Shown in pieces: positions 17,946-25,574 of a stretch of DNA of 64,000 bases (position 1 is the stretch's first letter; every line of letters starts with the position of its first letter). The position numbers were made by a program, and so were the translations under genes. The stretch lies in the NCBI GenBank assembly GCA_016715425.1, contig JADKAC010000002.1, forward strand, positions 309,501 to 373,500, in the 5' to 3' direction. A model generated the notes under the pieces. The model made no database searches, had not been told where the DNA came from, and saw nothing but the letters and a program-made list of their open reading frames with translations. Origin of the DNA: Bacteroidota bacterium (GTDB lineage: Bacteria > Bacteroidota > Bacteroidia > Chitinophagales > BACL12).

Positions 17946-20900
17946 TTACCAAACAAGTTCTTCCATTTTCTTTACGATAACATGCGTATCTCTTTGCGGT
18001 GCTACCGGTCCCCAATAATTAAAATGATAAGAGAATTGACCATATCCTCCATTCAGGAAATTTGGTTTGAGATGAATACGTGTAACGCTGTTATGACCGC
18101 CTCCTCGTTTGTTTCCTCTTAATTGAGATTTAGGAATACCAACCGTTCTTTCGGGAACGTGATAAACGATACACATACCCGGTGGAATTCGTGAACTCAC
18201 ACAAGCACGAGTAACATATACACCATGATCATTATGTACTTCTACCCAATCATTATCTTTTATTCCTAACACTTCTGCATCTTTTTCACTCAGCCAACAA
18301 GGTTCGCAACCACGGGAAAGTGTAAGCATTCTTAAGTTCTCCATATATGTGGAATGGATATGCCACTTACCATGCGGAGTGATATAATTAAGTGCAATTG
18401 CTTTACCTCTTTTCCAGGTCTCACGCAAATCGCCATATACTTCAGGATTAGGTGCCGGTTTAAACGTTGGCAAGTGTTCACCATAAGCGATGTACAATTC
18501 CTGATCAAGATAAAAATGTTGACGACCTGTAAGTGTTCTCCATGGCACCAACCGTTCTACATTATAAGTGTAAGCAGCATACGCTCTTCCATTATTCATT
18601 AAGCCGGACCAAACAGGAGAAGTATTGTAGCGGTGTGGTCTTACCAGCAAATCTGCATATAGAATTTTCACGTCGGCACTTCCTGCTGAAAGATCAGCAA
18701 GTACAAGCCCGGTTTTTTTCTCCATGTACTTATATGCCTTCTGAGTCAGCTTTCCATTTGTTAGAGTTGAAAGATGCAGAACAGCATTTGCAGCCCACAC
18801 ATCTTCCTGAATAGAAGGAAGTGTTTTACCTTGAAATTTTCTATTATGGAAATGATTTGAAACACACATTTCATCAAACTCTTCCTTACATTCATAATGA
18901 TTGCCATGTGCTCCTAAACCCTTCTCACGGAAACCTTCACCGAGTGTGATGAATTTTTCATAAATGAGTGTGTAATCTCTTTCCACCACGGTGAGTTTAT
19001 GCATAGATTTTCCGGGAACAGCTTCACATTCCCCGTTATACCAATCTTTAATTGTTGGCTGTGTAATTTCATCAGGAGTATCATGCGAAAGAGGTGTAGC
19101 TACGATATCTTTTTGTACTTCTGCAAAATGTGTTTTTGCAATTTCGCTCGTTGCTTTTGCCAGATGTTTAAAAATATCCCAGTCAGTTTTTGATTCCCAA
19201 ACCGGAGCAACTGCCTGACCCAGCGGATGAATAAATGAATGCATATCTGTAGAATTCAAATCTGCTTTCTCATACCACGAAGCAGCCGGCAAAACAATAT
19301 CAGAATACAGTGCTGAAGAATCCATACGGAAATTCAAATCCACTACTAAATCTAATTTCCCAACCGGAGCTACATCATGCCATTTCACTTCTTCAGGTTT
19401 TTCTTCATCATCAGTAGCTATAAGATTATTATGAGTCCCCAAATAATGTTTCAAAGCATATTCATGACCTTTCATACTAGCCAGAATTGCATTACCTCTC
19501 CAGATATACCAAACACGAGGGAAATTTTCTTCTGCATCCGGATCGCTTACAGAATATTTTAGTTCTTTTGATTTAAGCTTATCCAACACATATTGTTTGA
19601 TACCTTCATCATCCTTTGCTCCATTTGCAATCGCTTCTTTTGTAAGCTCCAATGTATTCTCATTGAACTGCGGATAGAAAGGCATCCATCCATTTCTTAC
19701 CGATGTGAAAATGGAGTCCGCTACATGTTTATCCGTCCATTTATTTTCAGGTACAGTGTTATAGTTGGAGTAATGTCCATCATATCTGTATTGACAAGTA
19801 TTCATGTAATGCCAAATAGGTGCTTGTTGTAATCTGGCAACAGGAACCCAATCTTTAGCAAAAGAAATTGCGCCCCATGATTCTACCGGAGCAAGTTTTT
19901 CCTGACCTACATAATGGTTTAATCCTCCACCATTTTTACCCACACATCCGCAAAGCATAAGAGCCATTGCACCCGCACGATAAGTCAGATTTTGGTGATA
20001 CCAGTGATTGATACCCGCACCAATAATTATCATACATTTTCCCTGAGTGGTATTTGCTGTTTCTGCCCATTCACGTGCAAATTGAAAAACAGTTTTAGAA
20101 TCTATACCAGTAAATATTTCTTGCCATGCAGGTGTGTAAGCAGCATCCGGATCAGTATAATCTTTTGGATATTCTCCACCGAGACCTCTGCCCACACCAT
20201 ATTGCGCCATAGTAATATCATACACTGTGGTTACAGGAGTTTTACCATTTACAGTATCAATCCATTTTACCGGAACATTGCGCAAAGTCTTTTTGGCCAG
20301 CCCAAATTCTGTGAACTCCACAGGCAATTCTTCATCTTTCAGATTTAGTAAAGTGAGCATCGGATTAAACTCTGCATCTGTTTCGCCACATTCATATTTC
20401 ATATTCCATTTACCACCATTCTTATCCCAACGATAACCCATAGTTCCTTTAGGAGAAACAAATTCTCCACTTGTTTCATCAATGGATAAAAATTTCCAAT
20501 CACCGTTTTCAATATCCTTCCATTTTGCAAGTTCATTTGCCCGCACCATTCTGCCTGGCGTATAGCTGTCACCCACTTTATCCAGATGAACCAGCATCGG
20601 ACTGTCCGTATAGCGTTTGGTATAATCAATAAAATAAGGAGTCTGTTTTTCATAGTGATATTCTTTCAGAATAATATGAGTAACTGCCATCCAAAAAGCC
20701 CCATCACTTCCTGCATGTAATGGAATCCATTGATCGGCATATTTACAAACCTGACTAAAGTCGGGAGAGAAAACAACTGCCTTTGTTCCATTATGCCGTG
20801 ATTCAGCAAAGAAGTGACAATCGGGAGTTCTTGTCATATTTAAATTTGCTCCCATATCTGCAATCAATTTCGCATTGTACCAATCGGCACTTTCGCAAAC

Positions 20901-21563
20901 ATCCGTTTGTTCGCCCCATAATTCAGGAAATGCCGGAGGCAGATCGCAATACCAATCGTAAAAACTCAGGTTAACCCCACCAAACAATTGAAGAAATCTT
21001 GCACCTGCTGCATAGCTTAACATTGACATTGCCGGAATCGGAGAAAACCCAATTACTCTATCAGGCCCATATTTTTTTGCGGTGTAAATATTTGCGGCAG
21101 CCATAATTTCCAAAGCTTCATCCCAGGTAGCTCTTCTAAAACCACCTTTTCCTCTTGAGTTTTGATAGCGGCTGCGGTCTGCTTTATTGTTTTGCAAATT
21201 CTCCCATGCTTTTACCGGGTCGCCGCCTGCCTTCTCTTTTTCTTTGCGAAATAAATCAAGCAGAGTTCCACGGATAAGCGGATATTTTATGCGCAACGGA
21301 CTATATAAATACCAGGAAAAAGATATTCCCCGTTGACAACCTCGAGGCTCATAAGGAGGTAATTGATCTTCTAATAAGGGGTAATCCAATTGCTGTGTTT
21401 CCCAAACTACAATTCCTTCTTTCACATGAATTGCCCATGAGCATCCACCGGTGCAGTTAACACCATGAGTGCTGCGCACAATGCGGTCGTGTTGAAATCG
21501 GTTACGGTAAAATTCTTCCCACTGCCGGGTTTTGGGTGAAATAATATCTTCAATCCAGCTCAT
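17946..21563 (-). CDS. narG: Respiratory nitrate reductase alpha subunit (catalytic, Mo-bisMGD)
   Basis: Reduces nitrate to nitrite. The 1205-residue length is typical. N-terminal FS0 cluster ligands are His33, Cys37, Cys41 and Cys76 (STHGVNCTGGCSW and GCQRG). The molybdenum ligand is Asp221 in GEQTDVCESADW; the residue two positions on is Cys223, where E. coli has Pro. The first 30 residues (MSWIEDIISP...) have no twin-arginine motif, so the active site should face the cytoplasm, as in classic NarGHI and unlike the outward-facing archaeal type. The diheme cytochrome c gene lies 39 bp upstream and narH follows. Membrane-bound NarGHI is less common in Bacteroidota than Nap, from general knowledge. 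Confidence 0.97.
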   Translation of the reverse strand: MSWIEDIISPKTRQWEEFYRNRFQHDRIVRSTHGVNCTGGCSWAIHVKEGIVVWETQQLDYPLLEDQLPPYEPRGCQRGISFSWYLYSPLRIKYPLIRGTLLDLFRKEKEKAGGDPVKAWENLQNNKADRSRYQNSRGKGGFRRATWDEALEIMAAANIYTAKKYGPDRVIGFSPIPAMSMLSYAAGARFLQLFGGVNLSFYDWYCDLPPAFPELWGEQTDVCESADWYNAKLIADMGANLNMTRTPDCHFFAESRHNGTKAVVFSPDFSQVCKYADQWIPLHAGSDGAFWMAVTHIILKEYHYEKQTPYFIDYTKRYTDSPMLVHLDKVGDSYTPGRMVRANELAKWKDIENGDWKFLSIDETSGEFVSPKGTMGYRWDKNGGKWNMKYECGETDAEFNPMLTLLNLKDEELPVEFTEFGLAKKTLRNVPVKWIDTVNGKTPVTTVYDITMAQYGVGRGLGGEYPKDYTDPDAAYTPAWQEIFTGIDSKTVFQFAREWAETANTTQGKCMIIIGAGINHWYHQNLTYRAGAMALMLCGCVGKNGGGLNHYVGQEKLAPVESWGAISFAKDWVPVARLQQAPIWHYMNTCQYRYDGHYSNYNTVPENKWTDKHVADSIFTSVRNGWMPFYPQFNENTLELTKEAIANGAKDDEGIKQYVLDKLKSKELKYSVSDPDAEENFPRVWYIWRGNAILASMKGHEYALKHYLGTHNNLIATDDEEKPEEVKWHDVAPVGKLDLVVDLNFRMDSSALYSDIVLPAASWYEKADLNSTDMHSFIHPLGQAVAPVWESKTDWDIFKHLAKATSEIAKTHFAEVQKDIVATPLSHDTPDEITQPTIKDWYNGECEAVPGKSMHKLTVVERDYTLIYEKFITLGEGFREKGLGAHGNHYECKEEFDEMCVSNHFHNRKFQGKTLPSIQEDVWAANAVLHLSTLTNGKLTQKAYKYMEKKTGLVLADLSAGSADVKILYADLLVRPHRYNTSPVWSGLMNNGRAYAAYTYNVERLVPWRTLTGRQHFYLDQELYIAYGEHLPTFKPAPNPEVYGDLRETWKRGKAIALNYITPHGKWHIHSTYMENLRMLTLSRGCEPCWLSEKDAEVLGIKDNDWVEVHNDHGVYVTRACVSSRIPPGMCIVYHVPERTVGIPKSQLRGNKRGGGHNSVTRIHLKPNFLNGGYGQFSYHFNYWGPVAPQRDTHVIVKKMEELVW

Positions 21564-21602
21564 AGTTGTTATAATTTGAGGTGAGTAAACATTTATATTT
21601 TT

Positions 21603-22439
21603 TCAAATTGATTTGATTTGCCGCTTGTAAATAGCCTGGTTAACTGTTCTGTTTTTTCTTCTTATCCAGAACAAAGAATAGAGTATTAATAAAGCGATGA
21701 TTCCGACTATTCCGCCGGTTATTAAATAGTTTCCAATACTGCTTGTTACTTGATCCGGTGCTTGTTCATCTGCTGTAGTTAAAAAAGCTGTGAGGTCTGC
21801 AATTTCCTGGGGAGTAATTGGCTTAGCATTATATGTTTCTTTCATTTGCGGAAATGGCAAACCGGATATTACTCCTTCCACTCCTGCTGCAGTCAATCTT
21901 GTTATCGAATGTGTAAGGTCTTTGGCTAAAGCACCTCCACTTATAAATCCATCCATACTCACATTATGACAGGAATTACATGAAGCGCCAAGATTAGTAA
22001 ATCTCATTTTTCCTGAAAATAATTCTCCTCCTCGTTGGCTATCTCCGGTTAAGGCAACTGAACTTACTACTGCAGTAGTGGCAGGAGCGGAACTCTTATC
22101 AGAAATATAAGCTATGATTCCGGCAATCTGTTCATCAGTAAGACTTGGGTGGTCGGGCATAGGCATTTCACTATATGCCTTGAATAGCGAATCCGCATAC
22201 TTATCTCCGGATTTAATAACGGTTTGAGATGATTTTATAAAACTCTTAATCCATTCATCCGAACGGCGGCTTTGTATATCTACCAGATCTGGACCTACAA
22301 GTCTTCCTCCACCTACCGTGTGGCAAGCACTGCATGTTTGCTGAAAAGTGGCTTCACCATCTCCCTGCGCTGAAACAGAAAGGAATGGAAGGAAAAGATA
22401 CACCGCTGTAACGGTGAAAAAGCGAAGGACTATTTTCAT
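21603..22439 (-). CDS. Membrane-anchored diheme cytochrome c (NarC-like by position)
   Basis: A 278-residue exported protein with a signal peptide (about 1-24, cleavage after SVSAQ), two c-type heme sites CSACH (36-40) and CNSCH (154-158), candidate axial Met residues (EMPMPDHP near 91-98), and a C-terminal helix (about 237-258) followed by a basic tail. The two halves are tandem class-I cytochrome c domains of roughly 90 residues. It is the first gene of the nar string, and thus its promoter probably drives the whole string. Thermus nar operons also begin with a diheme cytochrome (NarC), so a role in joining the reductase to the respiratory chain is a fair inference. The actual partner is unknown. 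Confidence 0.88.
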   Translation of the reverse strand: MKIVLRFFTVTAVYLFLPFLSVSAQGDGEATFQQTCSACHTVGGGRLVGPDLVDIQSRRSDEWIKSFIKSSQTVIKSGDKYADSLFKAYSEMPMPDHPSLTDEQIAGIIAYISDKSSAPATTAVVSSVALTGDSQRGGELFSGKMRFTNLGASCNSCHNVSMDGFISGGALAKDLTHSITRLTAAGVEGVISGLPFPQMKETYNAKPITPQEIADLTAFLTTADEQAPDQVTSSIGNYLITGGIVGIIALLILYSLFWIRRKNRTVNQAIYKRQIKSI

Positions 22440-22557
22440 ACTGTGAATTTTTCCAGTTTAAAAAATCAATGCTATTCTATGCCCCTTTTATCTATCCAGA
22501 TCTACAATTTCTAATTCTTCATTTAATAGGTTATTCTTTCTTTTTAATAATTTAAGA

Positions 22558-22588
22558 CAAATTTATCTTTAATTATTAAACGAGCAAA
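22558..22588 (-). promoter_or_regulatory. Near-consensus Bacteroidota promoter for the nar gene string
   Basis: On the minus strand TTTG (22588-22585), a 19-bp spacer and TAAATTTG (22565-22558) fit TTTG-N19-TAnnTTTG exactly. Transcription would start near 22550, about 110 bp before the cytochrome c ATG. A perfect palindrome AACAA-T-TTGTT (22587-22597) overlaps the upstream element and could be a CRP/FNR-like or other operator; its regulator is unknown. Confidence 0.7.
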
Positions 22589-22703
22589 CAATTTGTTAAA
22601 GAATTACTAAAATATTTTTCAGATTGAATCGAGGTCTTTTGGATTATATTTAATTAAGGTAATGTAAAGTGGGAGTAGCACTCACTATGCATCATTGAAG
22701 TAA

Positions 22704-22731
22704 TAATAAAAGTAAATAAATACTTTTATTA
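22704..22731 (+). promoter_or_regulatory. Perfect inverted repeat upstream of ric, candidate operator
   Basis: Arms TAATAAAAGTA and TACTTTTATTA (11 bp each) are separated by AATAAA. The centre is 30 bp upstream of the ric -7 box, near -40 from the expected start, and it replaces the usual -33 TTG. That suggests an activator-dependent promoter or a repressor site. The NsrR-like regulator at the end of this cluster is one candidate; an FNR/DNR-type protein elsewhere is another. Confidence 0.6.
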
Positions 22732-22743
22732 AAAAATAGTTTT

Positions 22744-22751
22744 TATCTTTG
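22744..22751 (+). promoter_or_regulatory. -7 box of the ric cluster promoter
   Basis: TATCTTTG is a perfect match to TAnnTTTG, 29 bp before the ATG at 22781. The -33 TTG is absent and its place is occupied by the right arm of the palindrome. Confidence 0.65.
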
Positions 22752-22780
22752 CAGAATCAATTCAAATTAAAATTTTATAT

Positions 22781-23737
22781 ATGCAAACAGTAGCAGAAAA
22801 CATTCTTAACGTAACCTTACTTGAACCCAGACAAAAGCACCCAACAATCTTCGCAAGATTTGACGAATTAAATGAAGGCGAAAGCTTAATAATCCATAAT
22901 GATCACGATCCAAAACCACTTTACTATCAGTTGTTAGGAGAAAGAGGCAACATCTTTACCTGGGAATATTTAGAAAATGGCCCATCAGCATGGAAAATAA
23001 AAATTTCCAAACGCATTATTGGTGAATCAGAAGAAACCATAGGTCAGATGGCAGTGGGTGATTTGCGCAAAGCAGAAGTATTTAAAAAATATGGTATTGA
23101 TTTCTGCTGTGGTGGTAAAAAAACATTAAAAGAAGTGTGTAAAGAAAAGGGATTGGATTTAATCAAAATTGAGCAGGAGTTACAACAGGCAGATAAAGCA
23201 CCTGCAGGTCGCCCACTTCCTTACAATGACTGGAATCCGGATTTCTTAGCCGATTACATTGTAAATAATCACCATAGCTATGTTAAAAAATCATTACCTG
23301 AGCTAATGGGTTATTCCACTAAAGTAGCAAGTGTACATGGTGGAAACCATCCTGAATTATTACAGATTCGCAATTTAGTCAAAGGCATTAATGATGAATT
23401 AATTTCTCACATGGAAAAAGAAGAAAGAGTGTTGTTTCCTTATATAAAAGAATTGGTAAAAGCCGATAAGGACACAAAGATTCCACAAGCATCACATTTC
23501 GGAACTGTACAAAATCCAATTAATATGATGGAAATGGAACATGAGCAAGTGGGAGTGGATATGGAAGAAATAAGATCGCTTTCCAGTAATTATACTTTGC
23601 CGGAAGATGCATGTGCTTCTTACAGTTTATTATTTAAAATGCTTGAAGAATTTGAAAGTGATTTGTTTATTCATATTCATTTGGAGAATAATATTTTATT
23701 CCCAAAAGCATTGGAGATAGAAAAGAAATTGAATTAA
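22781..23737 (+). CDS. ric: Iron-sulfur cluster repair di-iron protein with N-terminal DUF2249
   Basis: Ric/YtfE/ScdA proteins release iron or NO-protect to restore iron-sulfur clusters damaged by NO and oxidants. The 318-residue chain has three parts: a DUF2249 domain (about 15-75, with HDPKPLYYQL), an ScdA_N/DUF542 domain (about 85-135) with the Cys pair in GIDFCCGGKKTL, and a C-terminal hemerythrin bundle (about 155-315) with HHSYVKK, HMEKEERVLFPYIK, EMEHEQVG and HIHLENNILFPK. Canonical Ric lacks the DUF2249 part. It heads the rightward cluster and is divergent to the nitrate reductase string, matching a role against nitrite-derived NO. Confidence 0.93.
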   Translation: MQTVAENILNVTLLEPRQKHPTIFARFDELNEGESLIIHNDHDPKPLYYQLLGERGNIFTWEYLENGPSAWKIKISKRIIGESEETIGQMAVGDLRKAEVFKKYGIDFCCGGKKTLKEVCKEKGLDLIKIEQELQQADKAPAGRPLPYNDWNPDFLADYIVNNHHSYVKKSLPELMGYSTKVASVHGGNHPELLQIRNLVKGINDELISHMEKEERVLFPYIKELVKADKDTKIPQASHFGTVQNPINMMEMEHEQVGVDMEEIRSLSSNYTLPEDACASYSLLFKMLEEFESDLFIHIHLENNILFPKALEIEKKLN

Positions 23738-23863
23738 AATAGTTAAATAGAAATAGATTCTTACAGGGTATCAAAGTAAGAATTGAGAAGTAGAAAAAGT
23801 TTTTTGACAAGGTTGCAATTCATTTCAATTCATTTTTAAACTATTTCATATATAATGTCTTTT

Positions 23864-23898
23864 ATTAATAGTGGTTATTAAAAAATAACCACTATTAA
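23864..23898. promoter_or_regulatory. Perfect 16-bp inverted repeat just before the DUF488 start
   Basis: Arms 23864-23879 and 23883-23898 pair without mismatch (centre GTGGTTATT / AATAACCAC) around the loop AAA. The right arm ends 9 bases before the ATG at 23908 and no T-run follows, so it is not a standard terminator. It may be an operator, an RNA hairpin controlling translation, or both. Confidence 0.6.
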
Positions 23899-23907
23899 TT
23901 ATTTACG

Positions 23908-24258
23908 ATGTCAAATAATATTCAGATAAAGCGCATTTATGAAAAGCCGGAATCCTCGGATGGTTACAGAATACTGATTGACAGAATATGGCCACGTGGA
24001 ATAAAAAAGGAAGACGCACTTTTAGATGAGTGGAATAAAGAAATAGCTCCTTCTACAGAATTGAGAAAATGGTTTGATCATAGGGAAGAACGATTTGCAG
24101 AATTTACAAAGCGATATAAGAAAGAGTTGCAACCACATGCATCAGAATTACACAGGATAAAACAATTATCCAAAACGAAACATGTAAGTTTACTTTATGG
24201 AGCAAAAGATCCTAATTTTAATCAAGCTATAGTGTTATTAAACATTTTAAATCAATAG
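23908..24258 (+). CDS. DUF488 family protein
   Basis: A 116-residue cytoplasmic protein of the DUF488 family. The segment YRILIDRIWPRGIKKEDALLDEWNKEIAPSTELRKWF (about 19-55) and FDHREERFAEFTKRY are the hallmarks; the family is often found near hemerythrins and in nitrosative/oxidative stress sets, but its chemistry is not established. It follows ric after 170 bp with a strong inverted repeat in between, and the next gene starts 1 bp after its stop codon. Confidence 0.88.
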   Translation: MSNNIQIKRIYEKPESSDGYRILIDRIWPRGIKKEDALLDEWNKEIAPSTELRKWFDHREERFAEFTKRYKKELQPHASELHRIKQLSKTKHVSLLYGAKDPNFNQAIVLLNILNQ

Positions 24259-24259
24259 T

Positions 24260-25060
24260 ATGCAAATAAAAAACTATGATACAGTAACTGAAGCTTTAGC
24301 AGCATTAAATGAGCGTGGCTATACACATGATTTTTCGGTTGCAGATGGAGAAGATTGTATTGTCTGCCACAAGCATCAGTTAAAACTTTCACCTGATGAT
24401 TTTAGCATAGATGAATTTTACAGATTTGAAGGGCAATCTGATCCCGGTGATGAAATGATTGTGTATGCGTTATCTTCTGATAAATTTAAAATTAAAGGTA
24501 CTATTGTAAATGCCTTTGGTATATATTCCGACGACATATCTGATACTTTAATTGAAAAGTTATCGGTAAAGATGAAAGGAACAACTACGCCGATTAAACG
24601 CAGCAAAGCATTGATACAATTTTCAAGAGAGCATCACTTTGCATTATTATTAGTTTGGAAAATTAGACAAGGGTTAAGAAAAAGTATTCAACCACTGCGC
24701 ATAAGTAATTACATTCAGTTTTATTTCGACAATGAATTGAATGCGCATTTTAAAAATGAAGAGAAGGAGCTATTTTCTTTACTTCCGGAAAACGATCCAT
24801 TGCGTCATCAGGCATTTTTAGAGCATGAAAATATTCAGGCATTTTTAAGTCGCATTCAAAAAGATAACAACAACCCTGTATTGCTCACCGAATTTGCAGA
24901 TACACTGGAACGTCATATCCGCTTTGAAGAACGCACTTTATTTGGTCATTTACAAAATTGCTTATCTGCAGAAGAAATAAAATTTTTGGAAGAAAATCAT
25001 CAAAGCAGACAAGGAGATATTGATGATAATTGGAATGATCATTTTTGGGTAATCAATTAA
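24260..25060 (+). CDS. PRPP-synthetase-like small domain fused to hemerythrin domain
   Basis: Residues 1-105 match a small Bacteroidota protein often labelled phosphoribosylpyrophosphate synthetase-like (DFSVADGEDCIVCHKHQLKLSPDDF, then FYRFEGQSDPGDEMIVYAL and VNAFGIYSDD), a label that does not prove that activity because it is far shorter than real PRPP synthetase. Residues about 118-262 form a hemerythrin bundle: SREHHFALL, HFKNEEKELFSLL, FLEHENIQAFL and HIRFEERTLFGHL carry the H/E ligands. The fusion is in one open frame. It sits in the nitrosative-stress cluster and could bind NO/O2 or iron while the N-terminal part senses or binds a partner; this is inference. Confidence 0.8.
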   Translation: MQIKNYDTVTEALAALNERGYTHDFSVADGEDCIVCHKHQLKLSPDDFSIDEFYRFEGQSDPGDEMIVYALSSDKFKIKGTIVNAFGIYSDDISDTLIEKLSVKMKGTTTPIKRSKALIQFSREHHFALLLVWKIRQGLRKSIQPLRISNYIQFYFDNELNAHFKNEEKELFSLLPENDPLRHQAFLEHENIQAFLSRIQKDNNNPVLLTEFADTLERHIRFEERTLFGHLQNCLSAEEIKFLEENHQSRQGDIDDNWNDHFWVIN

Positions 25061-25070
25061 AATAAAAAAT

Positions 25071-25574
25071 ATGAAAACTATTAATCTTAACACCATGCAC
25101 AACAAGATATTTCGATACAGAAGCCTTGCGATTTTAGCAATCGTCTTCAGTGTATTTATTGCTTGTAATTCTTCTGATAAGAAGGATGAAGAATCTCATG
25201 ATACGCACATGGAGAGTGATGTCCATGAAGATCATGAAAGCGAATCGGCACTGGCATTAAACAACGGTGCAAAATGGAAAGCAGATGCAAGTACAAATCA
25301 AAATGTAGAAGCTTTAAAAAGTATTCTTGCCGCAAATTCGCCTGCTTCACTTGAAGAGTATCATGCAACAGGAAAAGAATTGCAAACAGGAATAAATAAA
25401 ATGATAAGTGAATGCAGAATGCAAGGTGCTGATCATGATGCATTACATCTTTGGCTAGAACCTTTAATGGGAATGAATAAAAAATTACAAGCAGCCGGTT
25501 CTGTGGAAGAAGGTGCTGAGTCGCTTGCAATGATTCAGGAACAAGTTAATTTATATTCTCAATATTTTGAATAG
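25071..25574 (+). CDS. Predicted lipoprotein of unknown function
   Basis: A 167-residue protein with a lipoprotein signal: hydrophobic stretch LAILAIVFSVFIAC with Cys32 as the lipid-bearing residue, then an acidic, His-rich linker (DTHMESDVHEDHES). The rest is helical (NQNVEALKSILAANSPASLEEYHATGKELQ). A second ATG at 25095 would give a shorter n-region. I do not recognise the family. The His/Asp linker could bind metal. Its stop codon overlaps the GTG start of the next gene by one base, so it is part of the cluster. Confidence 0.72.
   Translation: MKTINLNTMHNKIFRYRSLAILAIVFSVFIACNSSDKKDEESHDTHMESDVHEDHESESALALNNGAKWKADASTNQNVEALKSILAANSPASLEEYHATGKELQTGINKMISECRMQGADHDALHLWLEPLMGMNKKLQAAGSVEEGAESLAMIQEQVNLYSQYFE

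Larger units (their letters stand above)
22440..22780. promoter_or_regulatory. Divergent regulatory region between nar string and nitrosative-stress cluster
   Basis: This 341-bp gap separates two divergent gene strings and contains two promoter-like sites with palindromes centred at about the same distance (30 bp) upstream of their -7 boxes, described in their own entries. No coding frame is supported. Confidence 0.7.

Noticed and set aside
19992..20348. 118-residue plus-strand frame
   Set aside because: Antisense to narG, no domains; the narG codons are clearly the coding ones.
23804..23856. TTGACA and TATAAT in front of DUF488
   Set aside because: They look like a sigma-70 pair but are 41 bp apart, far beyond the 16-18 bp needed, and Bacteroidota use another consensus.
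25156..25530. 124-residue minus-strand frame
   Set aside because: Antisense to the lipoprotein gene and rich in His/Leu; no support.
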